NCBI GenBank assembly: GCA_019722365.1
Contig: JADFUC010000083.1
Coordinates: forward strand, 310,001-374,000
DNA length: 64,000 bases
Reading direction: 5' to 3'
Origin: Lithospermum erythrorhizon
Taxonomy: Eukaryota; Streptophyta; Magnoliopsida; Boraginales; Boraginaceae
Shown here: in pieces, positions 21,923 through 35,302 of the stretch
Position numbering within the stretch: the first letter of the stretch is position 1
Layout: each line of letters begins with the position of its first letter
Made by a program: the position numbers and the translations under genes
Notes under the pieces: model-generated
The model's input: only the letters and a program-made list of their open reading frames with translations
Told to the model about the DNA's origin: nothing
Databases searched by the model: none

Positions 21923-24900
21923 TATGGTATAAGAGCCTTGATTTTTTATTTTTCCTCGCGCTTATCATTTAAACAACAACAATGTCCATTGAGACAAGCT
22001 TAAACTCAACCAATTCTGGTTCTCAAAAATCACAAAACAATGAGCCCGACACAGAAGCTCAATTTAAATCTATTGGCCTAGCTTCCAGTCAGGATTACTC
22101 ATCCATGAAAATCACATCCCATATTTTAGATGGGCACAAATACTACTAAGTATTCTAATCTATGAAAAACGGTAGTTTCTGGTAGAGAAAGTTAGAAGCC
22201 ATTATTACAGTGATCTAACTAAACCCCTTAATTACCAACTCCAAATACGAACTACTACAATAAAATGCTCTCGTTATGTCATGGCTCATCCACTCCATGA
22301 ATGAAGACATTAGTGAGTTACATGTCGCTCCAAACCAAGTAGAAAAGACATTTGGAATGATTGTAAGGTTATGTATTCGGATGTGAAAAATACTTCACAA
22401 AATTCAAAACTAACATAACCGAAGGAATTCAACACGAAGCTTATCTCAAATATGCATAGCCGATTTGAAGAAAAAATTGGTAGGAGTTTCGATTAGAATG
22501 ACGAGCCCGATCCATTTTGTACCGATTGCACGCGATGTCTAAAAAGAAGATTAAAAAAGATACGGTCTATGAATTTCAGCAGCAGCTTACCAATGACTCT
22601 CTCGATTTAAGTCAAAGGTGACCATTAGTAGAACCCCATTTCCAAAGATGTAAGAGTTTTCCGAGGTCCATGCAGTGGTTCAGGAGGAGAGTAATGATGC
22701 AGAAGGAGAAATTCACAATGCTGAAAATCTTCCCCTTATGCGAAACTCAAAACATTTAGGATGCAACAACGGCACTAGTCGCTAATCTAAATGTATCTAC
22801 CAATGATCCAAAGTAGGCAGATTTCGCGCGACCATTGTAAAAAAATGGCCACACCATGAGTGGTTTGCTCGGGAACTCCTCTGGAAGCCCACTAATCGGA
22901 CTCCTGGCGAGGTGAATGACAAAGTAAACTTCCCATGCTACCACCGAGCGACAACAAAGTGTGGATTTCTAACTCAATCCGATACAACGGGCAACGCAAA
23001 TTGCACGCAAAGAAAGCGAATCTCAACACCTCAGTTTTACTGCGAACAACTGTAGTGCATTCACACACTCCTCTCCACACCTCGCTGCCGCTGCTGCCTA
23101 TCAACGGCGGAGCCTCGTGCTCACGCCAAACCGTAACATCACCTCTATCTTGCCCTCGATAATCGACCAGGCTTAAATGGTTATACGACTTCCAATTCTA
23201 CTATTGTTTACCAATTTTTCCCCAACCCCCATCCTAGAAAACCTCACACAAACCTATCATAGATAAATCATAAAGTGACATGTGACATAATCGATTCTCG
23301 TGAACTTCATACACAAATTGTAGGATCGAGGAATTGTAGGGATTTAACATGTAGAATTATAGAAAAAAAATGAATTTGAACCTTACACAAGAAAATTCTT
23401 ACTATCGAACAAAATCTAAAGCATGAAATGAATATGTAAAGGTAGCTAACGGGTCTTCTATTTCCAATAAAAGTGAGTGGGGATATTCAATATCTCAAAT
23501 TTAATTCTCAAAAAATGTTTTATATATTCCTCGAACTAGCGTAATGTAACATCGGGTTAGCAAATTGACTCGTAGATACAATTGTGTGAAGCTGGAAAGC
23601 ACTTCCCATTCATGTATCTTTCAGATCTAACATCGGAGTGTTAATTTATCGGCAATTCTAGGATTCAAGATGGCCTTTACTTTTTTAATGAACATTTAAA
23701 TTGTCAATTATTCTTATCTCATACTTGTGAGTATTGTCGTGTTTTTAATTCTTGTATGGATTATGATACTATTTTATTATGGCACTATCGATCGGGGCAA
23801 TCTCGAGCTTTTAGTATTTACAAAAATTATTCCCCTAATTATGCCCCTAATAATATACCTACAATGTGATATTTGTCGGCTTGTTAAACATACCCGCTCC
23901 ACCCTCCTTAAAAAGAAGCTATCACCCCACGAGCCCGTTTCTCTATTATTCATGCGACTCATGGGCCCTTCTAAATTAACTACATCAAATGGGGATCGGT
24001 GGTTCATCACGTTTATTGATGATCACACTCGTGCTATTTGAGTTTATCTTTTAAAACACAAAACCGATATTTTTGAAAGTTTTCAAAAAAAATTCAACAT
24101 GATTCAAACTCAGTTCAAACCTCTATAAAGATTGTTCGTACTGATAATGGTAACAAATTTTTTAACTATGCCTTAAACAATGTTTTTACGAATTCATGGT
24201 ATTATCAATTTACGATCACGGTATTATTCATCAAAGCTCGCTACAGAGTATACACCCCAACAAACGGGGCCTACGAACGTAAAAAACCGGCTATTTATTG
24301 AAAAGTTGCATCAGCTCTCATATTTACAAATGGATGTTCCCTAAATACTTCATGGGATGGCCCCTCATCACGTTATTTAATAAACCGACTTCCAAGTCGT
24401 ACTTTTGAATTTTAAACACCCATATTTTTACTCGAGTTGAAATATCCTCACATCATTCCCTGAATCTTCCCTTTAAAAACTTTTTGGATGTACTGCCTGT
24501 ACACATACACTCACAAAATCGTTTCAAAACTTGATCCACGCCTACAAAAACGGGGTTTACTGATATTGTCCTACTCAAAAGTGATACCTGTTTTTTGTCC
24601 TCAAATGAAAAAAATATTTGTTTCACATGATGTCACTTTTTTCGGAAAATTCACCCTATTTTTCACTTCAGGGGGAGAACACTATTGAAGCTAAAAAAAT
24701 GGTGGGGATTAGATGTCCCGATCAATTCTATCATATATCAAATTTTGAAAATGTGAATAAACCCAATGATGTTACATATAAAACTTAGATCCCAAGATTA
24801 CTTCTGAGGAAACTGAAAATGAAAGACTTAATATACCCAACCTCCATGTTTATACTAGGAGAAATGACACCATATCTGAGCAAAACCAAGAGCCTGATAA

Positions 24901-26514
24901 CCCCATTTATGAACCCCCAAAAAATGATCTTCATATTCCTATTGTCCTTAGGAGTGGACCGTGGATCAGACATCCACCGAAAGACGAGCTTATACTAATT
25001 GCCCCTAATTTTCAAACTTTTGCCGCTTAGTTTGTCCAATGTCAGTGGAGTCCCGTGGATATTCAAGAGGCACATGTATTCCGCACGGTGGACGTGAATA
25101 CTAGAAGAAATGAAAACTCTTAAAAAGAATCAAACTCGGGATCAGAGTCAACTCACCACTGCATGTTAAGAAAGTTAGTGGCTATAACGGGTATTTACTG
25201 AAATACAATCAAGATGGGAAAATAGACAGATACAAGCCAAATTAGTTGCAAAAGGGTTCACTCAAACATACGGAATTGACTTCAGTGAGACTTTTGCCCC
25301 GGTTGCAAAATTAAACATTGTTCAAATTTTTCTATTTCTCGCAGCCTAACCTCGGGATCGGGAACTTCACTAACCTGCAGGATGCCTGTGTCTTTAAAAT
25401 CACTATACGGTTTAAAACAATCACCTAGAGCGTGGTTTGACAAATTCTCCAAAAAGCAAGCAGATTGGGGTACAACAGTCAAGGTGATCATATCGCTGCT
25501 CATCAAACATACAGGTAACAATAAACTAACGATATTAATTATGTATGTTGATTTATATCATTGTAAATGTAGCAAGCAGCAATGTAGAGCAAAGCATACA
25601 TGAAAGACTACTAGCAAGAAAATTTGGAAGCTCAAAGACTTAGGTAATATTAAGTATTTCTTGGAGATGGAAATTTAAGAAACAAGCTTATGAATATCAA
25701 GATCATACAAAGAAAGCACATTTGGATTTACCTTAAAGAAACAGGGAATGTCAGTAGAAAGCAAGCAGATTCAATAGAACTTGGAAACAAAGACAAGATG
25801 TTTCAAGGAGAACCAGTGGATAGAACGAGGTATCAAAAATTAGTAGGGAAACTTATATATATATACTTTCTATTATCTAGACCCGATATTGCCTCGCAAT
25901 CGGCCTCAAGCAGTCAAGATATGCATGATCCATGTCAAGGTCATCTTGATGTTGTTTACAGAATTCTGAAGTATCTCAAACAAGATTGAAAATGATTGCT
26001 CTACAAAAGGCCGATGAATCTATCAATGTGTTTACAGATAGACAAGTGTGTTCAATAGACGACATGTATTTCATCTACCTTAGATATCGCACCTTAGTTT
26101 GCCAGAAGCAGTTAAGCAACGCAGGTTGCAGTATGTGTTAACGGCACGGAGTATGTGAAGTTATCTCGCGTAGTGTTGATATATTTAAGAACTGACTCAA
26201 TTTGACGGGACTAATCCAACTTTATCAGCGACAACTCAATCAACAAATCAATATAGCTCTCACAATCTTGTTCAACACTAATCGAACAAAGACGTGTAAG
26301 TCTATCGGCCACTTCATCAAAGAGAAAATCGAGGGAAAACTTATTAAGATCTCCCTTAAGCTGATCCCGACTGCAAATTGAATCGCGTGTGATATTCTTA
26401 ACAAAAAGGATTATTATAATTTTGGTAAAACAATATCACATATTTCTAAGCAAGCTCGAACTCATCAAAATCTACCGCCCAAATTTCTACAGGAAAGATT
26501 AAATATACCAAGTA

Positions 26515-26718
26515 TGTGGAGATTTTGTAGTATCAATTAGGATTATTCTTTATGTAATTAATTGATTTTATAGTTGTTAGGTGATTGATATTATAGCTGT
26601 TAGAATCATATTCTTTCCTTAATTAGCTAGCAATGAATAGTCTTGTAAGTGTATAAATATGTACAACCTTTCATATATTCAATATAAGAGAGTATATTTT
26701 CACATATCATCTTTTCCA
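26515..26718 (+). repeat. 3' LTR of copia element A
   Basis: About 204 bp, partner of the LTR at 21711-21922. It starts TGTGGAGATTTTGTAGTATC and ends TCTTTTCCA. Confidence 0.9.
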
Positions 26719-27285
26719 TACTAAGATATACTACATATTTAGTAGAAAGAAAGAATACGATTCATAGCATTACTCATAAGGTTCGAGATATTATTTGTTA
26801 TTATAACGGACTATCAATTTATAATAATCTCTCTCTGCCTTTTGGGCTGTCGCTTTTATCCATTCGCACTTGGGGATACGAAGTTAAAAAGTCAAAAATA
26901 CATTGAAATTTTAAAATGACAAATAATTGACACAAAAGAATAATTTATAAATTTACTTAAATAATTTATAAATTAATAATCTCTCAGTTTAAATGTTTAA
27001 AGCATAAATAATTACGTGTAACGCACGTATATTTGACTATTCATCCTACTTATAAAAGTGTGAGTTGTGTTTCTTCCATTTTTACATTATTAATTATTAT
27101 ATTACCTTTATCATAATATTTTTATCACTAAAAAACGGTTCTAAAGTTTTAAAAATGACCCCTTATAACAACTAATAATTAATGCTCAAATTTCATGTAA
27201 AAATTCTATGCGCAACAATTCAACATAGCTAGAGTTATCTACTATCTTATAACATGTAATACTTTTACCACTTTCATATATACGC
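26719..27285. other. AT-rich intergenic
   Basis: No gene or repeat boundary is visible between the copia 3' LTR and the third beta-xylosidase stub. Confidence 0.45.
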
Positions 27286-27543
27286 TTAATTACTATATAT
27301 TCCTTGGCTCAACATCTTCGACCAATCAGATAAAAATTGCCTACCATCTTTACCAGCAAAAAATGCTAGATCTGCCAACGATGAATTGTTTGTTGTGTCA
27401 CAAGCGAACACCGGCGTGTTCTGTGCAGTTATCATCCTGATTTGCCCTCCAGAATGAAATAAAAATAAGACAAAACATACTAAACGCCATACTTTGAATT
27501 TTGGAGATGAAGTTGATTTAAAACTATAAAATATTTCATACAA
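27286..27543 (-). pseudogene. GH3 beta-xylosidase N-terminal stub (BXL copy 3)
   Basis: Minus strand. The open frame contains FVLFLFHSGGQIRMITAQNT, PVFACDTTNNSSLADLAF and then unrelated sequence (FAGKDGRQFLSDWSKMLSQG). Only the signal peptide and about the first 20 mature residues of the beta-xylosidase are present. A second ATG at 27490 (MAFSMFCLIFISFW) matches the start position used by copies 1 and 2 but is out of phase with FACD here too. The leader next to the start resembles those of the other two copies (CCATA followed by GA.GAAGT or AGAAGT), supporting common descent. No catalytic part remains. Confidence 0.8.
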
Positions 27544-28407
27544 ACAACCTAGATGAAAATTTTCATTAAGTTATTCTAACCAACGCTTCTTCTCATGGAT
27601 GGACGTAGCATTATAAGAGGTTATTCTAAGTGCGTAATTTTATTTCCTTTTGTTAAACATCATTGTCATTTACAAGCAAACAAATAAAACAAGTATGGAA
27701 AAATCATGGTCCATTACCTCCTCCTAGTGTCTAGCCAATTAATGTGTTCACCATGCATTAAATTCCAAATAGTAGAATGTTGGCAAACTTTGTAGCATAA
27801 ATAGCGATGGTCACTTAGTTGTTTAGTGTATCAATTGAGGTGAAAAGAAAAGGTAGAGAGCTTTGTAAGAAAGTGATGTTGTGTATGAGATAAAATAAAA
27901 AAGTGTCTTCAAAATATAATCTAATATTTTATTGAGTATAATATAATATTATATTGTGAGTTGTTTCGAGAAATATAGTCGAATTGACCAATATTATTAA
28001 GATTAATTTATAGTTGGACATTTGGATTTGAAGTTTTGAACAAGGATGGATCCTTTCTTGCTTTTTTTTTTCTTGCTCTTTTGACATGATAATAATGAAG
28101 AATTATTGTTAAAGTATCTAAAGCTAGTTTATTTATCTTGCTACATGTCCCTTGACGAACCACATGAAAGAAATATCACATTAATCATCAACAACAAATG
28201 TACAAGACCAGAAACATTCTATGAAGATGGAGGCAAATGCCACTTTTTGTACCACTGTTGAACTCTTGCTATAACAACTGACAATCAATTCACTACCAAC
28301 TTCTACAAGTCGTACAAGCCTAAACGACGGGGGTGGGGGATAGAAGGGGAGAGTAGCCAGTGCCCCTTCCATCCTCTATAGCACCTGCTTCCTCATACTT
28401 TATTGCT
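27544..28407. other. 3' flank of RAE1 gene, intergenic
   Basis: Contains the probable RAE1 3' untranslated region (minus strand, below 28408). A block at about 28349-28380 (GGGAGAGTAGCCAGTGCCCC onward) is shared with 9812-9842 in the spacer of the large inverted repeat. There is no other gene. Confidence 0.45.
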
Positions 28408-31400
28408 TCACTTTCTTCCAGTAATTCCAGAACGCGGTTTGCTTTTAACCTCGGATTCCTGAGGTGAAGAGCCAAAAGATCCATAAGTTGAAACTATTTC
28501 GACATCTAAATTTACAATTGAAAAACTTACCTGGGGCAAGTGGAGAAGTATGTTTGTTTTTGCTGTAGCTGGATTATGGTTTTCTGCACCCTTGCTCCAA
28601 TCATAACATACCTGAAAATGACAGAAAAATCATCAAGTAAACTTGAAAAGACATTTACAATATTGTACATAAATCATCAGCACTATGCAGTTTAGTGAAT
28701 CTTGTAACAGAGGAGAATAATGACAAACCAGTTTACCAGTAATATTTCTTTGAAGTGCCAAGAGGGAAGGAAGAAGTGGTTGAAATAAACACGGTAGGTT
28801 CGAAATTCACATCCATATTTATTTCCCAGCGGTTAACTTAATTGCACAACTAGTTCATAAAGTATGTTATCATTCCCAGGATCATAGAAAATTATCAGAA
28901 TCAACCAATGATTTTACAACCACTAGAAAATAGACTGCTTGCTTGAAATTTACCAACAGCATAAGAACCTTGATAGACTGGAAAAACCAGATTACAGGGA
29001 TATGCCCCCTGGACAGTTGTATATTTCTTTTGTGAATGAATACTATCATATGTAAAAGAAAAGGAAAGAATGTAAAGGGAAGGAAATCCTGCCTTCCACA
29101 CCCTGAGAATGGGAAGGAGAAAGGGAGCCATTTATCTTAAGCAAAATCTTAATATAAAATCATTAGAATTTACCGCATATGCATAAACTGAGCCATCATT
29201 GTTGAATGCACTGCATGGTATAGGCTGGTTGCACCTTGACATAGCCTGCAAAAAAGAAAAACATAAATAATCAGTTAAGGATACAACCTTGAAGCTCTTG
29301 AACAAACCATCACTCTTCCAATTACATCAAACAACAAAGAAATTTACAATAGGGATCCGTTCAAACAGTGCACTGTGGAGGGTATCATAGTAGAGAGCTG
29401 GAATATCATAATATCTTACTCTGTAATATACTTGATAAAAGAGCATGATAGTTACTTAATGCACTCATAACAAAGATCAGATCCTAGTTGCAAATGTATG
29501 ATATTGCTGGAAGAAAATACAGATATTCATAGTTATTCACTAAATTTTTTAACAAATTCACACAAAGATCAACTTTTACCAAGTCTATTGGCAAATGATG
29601 AAATGATATCTTACAGGGTGAAAATTCAATGAATTGACAGAATAGATATCATTGTTATCTCTGTGACATTTGAAAGTGAAATTTTTGCTCTGTTGTGAAT
29701 CATCAAGGTGATGAACTCCAACCCTTCCTTCAATTGAGCCAACCTACAACATGAAACATTCAGCAGTAAACATAATATAGCACATATTACAATAGAAAAT
29801 AGAAAACAAAATATACAAGGAAAAAAAGAGAAGTCGAGACTAACCAAGAACCCTTGTTGATCAGGGAAAGCAGCTACACATCTTGTCTGGTATTTCAAGG
29901 GTGAAGCAATTCTCTTGAACTCAGTCTAGAATAATTAAATATTGTCAGAACCTCAGTACCCTACTAACATAGTACAAAAACATAACCTAAAATGTTTGTC
30001 ATCTTAATAAAATCATAACGGAAGTTACATGACCGGAATTTCCATCTGACAGGTTGAAGTGTGAAAGTTGTTGGTATAACCAATTAGGAACAAATTAGAT
30101 AATATGTCCATCATAAATAGTTTAAATTCGTGACTAAAAGAACAAAGTGGAGAAAAGCGGAAAAAGATTCAACAATGATTCAGAAGTGCCATAAAGTTCT
30201 GTCATGACTCATGAGATATAATAACAATTCAACTGCTGCATCTGCATATAGAAAATACAAAGAGCCAAAAAGGTAAATCTAAGGATCATTTGCATGGCCT
30301 AAATAACTATTATCCCTTGAATTGTATGAATTATAGGTGAGTTAATCAACACCTACCTAGTAAGAAGAAGAAAAAGAAAAAAAATGTTGATAATAGTGAT
30401 GGGTTACATTTCAATAGGATAACCAGAAAATAAATAAACCTGAGGGTTCTGCAGGTTGAAGACTATCAGATTTCTATCAGCAGTGCCGACTACCATAAGT
30501 GGATGCTTTACAGTAAGCGCATAGCAGCGCTCTGAAAGGGCTTGCACATGAACAGGATTCTGCTGTCTCAGATCCCAATATCTGGAAAAAGATAGCACTT
30601 CTTAAGAAAATTGACTATCTAATCTCTCAGACCACAATATAATTCAGAGACAATGAAGAGGTGTGTGTGTTTCAGATAGAGAGATGTACACCATCTTGGT
30701 AGCCATTTTTCTCGAGTTGGGAAAAACAAATGGAATATTTTTCAAGAGTGACAATGTTTCCATAGCAGGTAGAATACCTTGTGTTCTTTCCAATTAGTAC
30801 AATTAGCGAATTCAAACGGTGGACTGAAGGACAGTCCCTACTTCATACACATGAAGTTTAAACTGAAGAATTTACTAAATGTGAGATTTACTTGCACGAT
30901 AGTTGATAGGCTATCAAAGCTACAGTAGTGAAGTAATTTGAGAGAGTCAAAAAATCAATTATGAGAATAATCTAAAAGGGTTCCACGGATGCGTAATTCC
31001 AGTTACCCCACAAGAAAACTCAATGTAATGCTTACTTCAGCGTCTTATCCCAACTTCCTGTGACCAGGACATTCATTTCAGGAATCCAAGCCATTTCCTT
31101 AATTGGGGCATCATGTACAGCCACTTGTACAGGTTGGCCACCAGATTGTAACGGCCACATCTTCACTAGCTTATCACAGCCTCCAGAAAAGACAGTTGTA
31201 CCATCATCTTTCCAAGCCGAGCACAAGACCTTTTCCAACATGATAGCCCAAATTAGAAAACTAAACTCAACTATCACAACTGCAGCAAAAAGTTACTGTT
31301 CTATAAAGTAAAATAAGTCAAATAACTTACCGGCTGATCATGTGCTATTGCAGCCTTAGGTGCAGAGTATACATTGGTCCCTGACTTCATTATCTCCCAA

Positions 31401-32459
31401 CAACGAACCTACGGCACAACAAATAAATTAATTACATACATAGCTTGATATTCCAGTTTTTCATATATAGAAATACCAGATTTCTCCACCACCAGAGAAA
31501 TTCAATTAAATATTTCATTCATATATAAAACCTCATACAAAAAAGAAGATTGCACTACACCATCACGAATATAATACGAAACCAAGGAACAACAAGATCT
31601 ACTTACAAAAAATTAAAAATTGTTGATACCATGATCACATTGTCAATGTATAAACCAAAATTTACGAGAATTGAGCATAACCTGGTTATCCCATGATGTA
31701 GCAATCAGATGGTTGGACTTAGGACTAAACGAAAGGCTTGATACGGAATCAGTGGGAGGTTGCGCAACCTGTTTCACCAAACATAGCCATAAACTAAAAC
31801 TCACTAGAAACATTAACAAAATAATAACTGTGCATACAACATTACATACTCAGATTTCTCAAATACCACATAACATTAACATGCCCCCAACGCCTCAAGG
31901 TTTCCAACCTTCAAGTGGGTGCTGGGGTTCGTATGACAACCTTACATACTCAGATTTCTCAATAATGACATACCATTAACATTAACACGCCACAATGACT
32001 TCGGATCCTGCCTAAGCGTAGGGGAGGGGTTCCTATGACGACCTTACATACTCAGATTTCTCAAATACGACATAACATTCTCATGTCCCAATGCCTTCTA
32101 TCCCGCCCAAGCAGGCAGTGGTCTTATGGCAACCTTACATACTCAGATTTCTCAAATAGGACATAACATTAATACGTCCCCAACGCTTTCGGATCCAAAC
32201 CTTAAGCGTTGTGTCAGATAAGATGAACCTTATTCCCTAACATTACTCACGGACAACAAGCATCGCTTCCGACCGATCCAAGTGTACTCAAACACGACAT
32301 AATTACAGAATAATTTAAGCAATCGCGCTAAATATAAATTGATAAAATGCAACTACCTAATTAACAGAAGCATATAATAAAAAGGAAGAAGAAATAGACC
32401 TCAGCAGACTTGTTGGGGTTGGTATTGGAGGCAATTGCAGGAGAACCAAACGCAGACAT
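28408..32459 (-). CDS. RAE1: RAE1-type WD40 mRNA export factor, ten exons
   Basis: Exons (minus strand): 32459-32400, 31768-31682, 31408-31331, 31229-31036, 30581-30440, 29925-29845, 29743-29615, 29245-29174, 28611-28531 and 28458-28408. All are GT-AG and in phase, giving 324 residues plus TGA. The start is [20 protein letters not shown]. Diagnostic pieces are [119 protein letters not shown] and [17 protein letters not shown], ending GITGRK. RAE1 is a seven-bladed propeller at the nuclear pore that binds NUP98 and helps export mRNA. Homologues have about 349 residues. Between residues 257 (LNFHP) and 258 (AMSRCNQP) the usual block of about 26 residues with a SDGAFNFWDK-type strand is missing; I do not find it in the 369-bp intron 29246-29614. 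Confidence 0.93.
31831..32215 (-). repeat. Minisatellite in RAE1 intron 1, four copies
   Basis: Unit of about 100 bp. The core TTACATACTCAGATTTCTCA recurs near 31842, 31942, 32044 and 32135, giving spacings of about 100, 102 and 91 bp. Each is followed by a variant of ACATAACATTAA and a GC-richer segment. Non-coding, within the first intron. Confidence 0.88.
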
Positions 32460-34740
32460 TATTTCTTTTAACTAAAGCTGATAATTTGTTTACCAAACAA
32501 TCAAATCGAATTAGAAAAAACAATATATACTCAAAGATAATTTGCAAAATTAATGTAAATGAGAGGTTTTTCCAACAAAATAGTCATTCCACTAGTGAAT
32601 CAATAATTTACTCAATGAGAAAAAGTGTTTACTCAATGAGAAAAAGTTATACAACGGAGTATTACATACCCCTTCTCATATAAATATCGTCCAATTTCTA
32701 ATTTTGATATGGGAATATTAAACTTTAAACTAATTCAAATAATTTTTTAATACCCGCTCAACTTATATTTTAATCGATTTTTCATATACTCCAGATAAAT
32801 CTTCGAATCTTCTCAATTACTTTAACTAAGTATTATTAAATTTTTTAAAAAGTTAATATTATGAAAGTATTTTAAAAGATAATCCAAATATATAAATTTT
32901 ATATTTTTAATAGCAGCTAATTGGGCATCAATAAAGTCAACTTTCAAACGCCAAACGATAATTAAAATACATTTAGTATGTTGCAGATGATACCTATATA
33001 TCAATATTTTCACCCTACTTTACTACTATACTATGAGCATTATAATTACTCCGCATAATTTTGATTCCACTCAAAATTGTGGGAGTTATCAAAATATGTT
33101 AAATGTGTTTATTAGAAAATAAAATTAGACAATCTTTTTGAAAAAGGGAATATTACAAACTATCCGATTATATGACAAAATTGGGAACATTAGTTTCTTC
33201 AAATATATATTAAAATTTTAATATTTCTAATCTCTTAGTTGAATTGATAGAGAAGATCCTGTTTAAATTAAAATATGAATTTTAATATCTTAATTGAGTC
33301 ACACAATTATCTACGGGAGTATATGAGTAGAGAGAGCTTACAAGTTGAATTTTATGTGTGATATGCAATTAAGAGCACGAAGTGATGATGAAGAGTTAGG
33401 ATGAAAAATATTGTAGTGAATATATTTGTTAGGATAAATATTACTACTTCCGGTAGTAGATTATGTTCAACGCTAAGTGTCGGTGAAAAGCTAATAAATC
33501 ATTTTCTACTTTTCAAGATTTTTTTGGGTGAAACTAATTTTATCGGCTTTTAAATACATTAATAATATCTCTGGTTGAAATTAATTCGGCTTCGATTAAT
33601 ATCAAATTTTATCCTTAGTCAATTCAACAATACCATCAACCACCATAGATTTTATCCTTAGCCAATTCAACAACACCTCACCAACCTACCTCTATAATCC
33701 ATACCAATTTAATGAAAGCACTGCCATACAAATCCCACCTCAATTATGTATTTGAATTGTATGATAAAGTATAAAAGTGGGTAATTTATCGATGGTTCGT
33801 TTGACTATAAAATAATATATCGAATCAAGCTGACCACATAAAAATAATATATTGAATTGCATGAATTTTGAATATGAAAATATAATATTGTATATTATTT
33901 ATAAATACTTAACAATCTAAAACCTGTAGTAGCTTTCAAGATACCTTAATAGATGTGAACTCCAATACTGCTCTGACTTGCTTATTTAATGCCCACTCTC
34001 GTGGTTTTATCAAATTACCATTAGCCAGACCAATAATAATAATAACGATAACGATAAGTAGAAGAAAAAAACATAACTGACATTTCATGTCAACTCAGCC
34101 TGTGACTAAGCCATCATCAAAGAAAACCACCATACTCGGATTGCTATAACAAATGGCCGTTGACCACTCTCCAATTTGGATAGTTTGCTATATCGATCCG
34201 AGCGACACTGACCACGCTGACGTAAGCCAGAATCGCTTACGCATCTATCACTCTCCTTCACAGCAGAATTTTAATAAACCGGCACACTCCATCACCCTTC
34301 TCTTTGCCATACTTTGCCTCTCAAATAAATGCTTATCAGAAAACACTAAACCCTAATAATAATGCCAACTAACCAAACATAAAAAAATAATAGATACGCC
34401 ACTCCTGACATCAATTTCTGAGCTCCTCACATTGGGCTTCCTCGAACTGCCTCCCCGTAACTTAAAAATTCAAACTACGAATAAAAAACTCTCGCTGCCA
34501 TCTAAGGCCAAGTGATACCACGATAACAAGTTAACTACTAAAACCACAACATGGAGGGATTCGAAAAGGAATTTGAGCACGGTTCAAATTCCAAATTTAA
34601 ACCGTCCGTACCCACTAAACATAAAACGACTCAATTTTTGGACAATTGAAAACATATGCATGTAAATTAAATGCACTTCTCAAAATTTTCAAATTGTGCA
34701 GAAGCTCCTTTCTTGCATTACATAGAACACACGTGCCGAC
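32460..34740. other. RAE1 promoter side and AT-rich intergenic
   Basis: The first few hundred bases hold the RAE1 5' leader and promoter (minus strand), with a short direct repeat CTCAATGAGAAAAAGT at about 32613 and 32633. The rest is AT-rich with no recognisable gene. The frame at 34153-34356 has no known signature. Confidence 0.4.
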
Positions 34741-35302
34741 ATTGTTTCAATAAAACCGTGGCTAACTCCGAACAACAAACTATAATAAATTAAAGAAAGA
34801 AAAAAACAGAGAAGACTCATCAAAAACTCTTCCGCCACCGTCGATCTTCTTCTTCCGGCGACTATCGGTCTTCTTCTTCACCCTTTATTTCTCATCAGAC
34901 CTTCTCAGTTCCGGAGGCCAAAGACAAGGTTAATTACAAAATCAAACAACCCCATTTAAATTCATCTCACCCCCAAAAACTCAACAATCAAGGTAATCAT
35001 CAAAATAAAAATTTCAGGTTTAGATTTTTCCTTGAGTCAAATTATGGGACTCCCTCTTTACTCGGCCCTCCACCAGTGTCAAAATATATTTGCTCTGATA
35101 CCATGAAAGAATATAATAATCGACTGCCTATTTCTTATCAATATGAATTTATATATATGTATGTGTCGTTAAACCCTAAAGCAGCGCCCAACTATTATTC
35201 TATTATTACAAATAATATATACTTTAGTAGCGCTAATGACAATCGTTTTCGAATTGCCTCTACTGGCCAAAGGTTACGGGTATTCTGCCTACCCCATCAG
35301 TT
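34741..35302 (+). other. UTR-like leader followed by LTR/PBS-like remnant
   Basis: From 34795 to 34928 the plus strand has the CTTCTTCTTC-rich, ATG-poor look of a plant 5' leader, ending at a donor-like GACAAG|GTTAAT. At about 35083-35096 there is GCTCTGATACCATG, the complement of a copia initiator-Met primer-binding site, implying a minus-strand element whose LTR would extend to the right (about 35097-35300). I cannot decide whether the leader belongs to a host gene broken by the insertion or to the element. Confidence 0.35.

Larger units (their letters stand above)
21711..26718 (+). mobile_element. Degenerate Ty1/copia retrotransposon A
   Basis: Two LTRs enclose a decayed gag-pol in plus orientation. 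The primer-binding site TGGTATAAGAGCC (21925-21937) is one change from the usual plant initiator-Met site. Gag opens at the ATG at 21982 (MSIETSLNSTNSGSQKSQN) and stops within about 55 codons; later gag pieces include MSWLIHSMNEDISELHV. Integrase pieces at about 23850-24690 read CDICRLVKHTRS, GPSKLTTSNGDRWFITFIDD, FGCT..VHTH, KIFVSHDVTFF and YFSLQGEN. Reverse transcriptase/RNase H pieces at about 25220-25990 read [52 protein letters not shown] and ILKYLKQ. Stops and frameshifts are throughout; it cannot be autonomous. It sits between BXL copies 2 and 3. Confidence 0.92.

Noticed and set aside
31831..32215. Possible CRISPR-like or satellite array
   Set aside because: Repeats are about 100 bp, only four copies, diverged, and within an intron of a plant gene; an ordinary minisatellite.
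34501..34540. GTGATACCACGA as a second reverse primer-binding site
   Set aside because: Only the first half resembles the initiator-Met site; no LTR end or gag sequence adjoins it.
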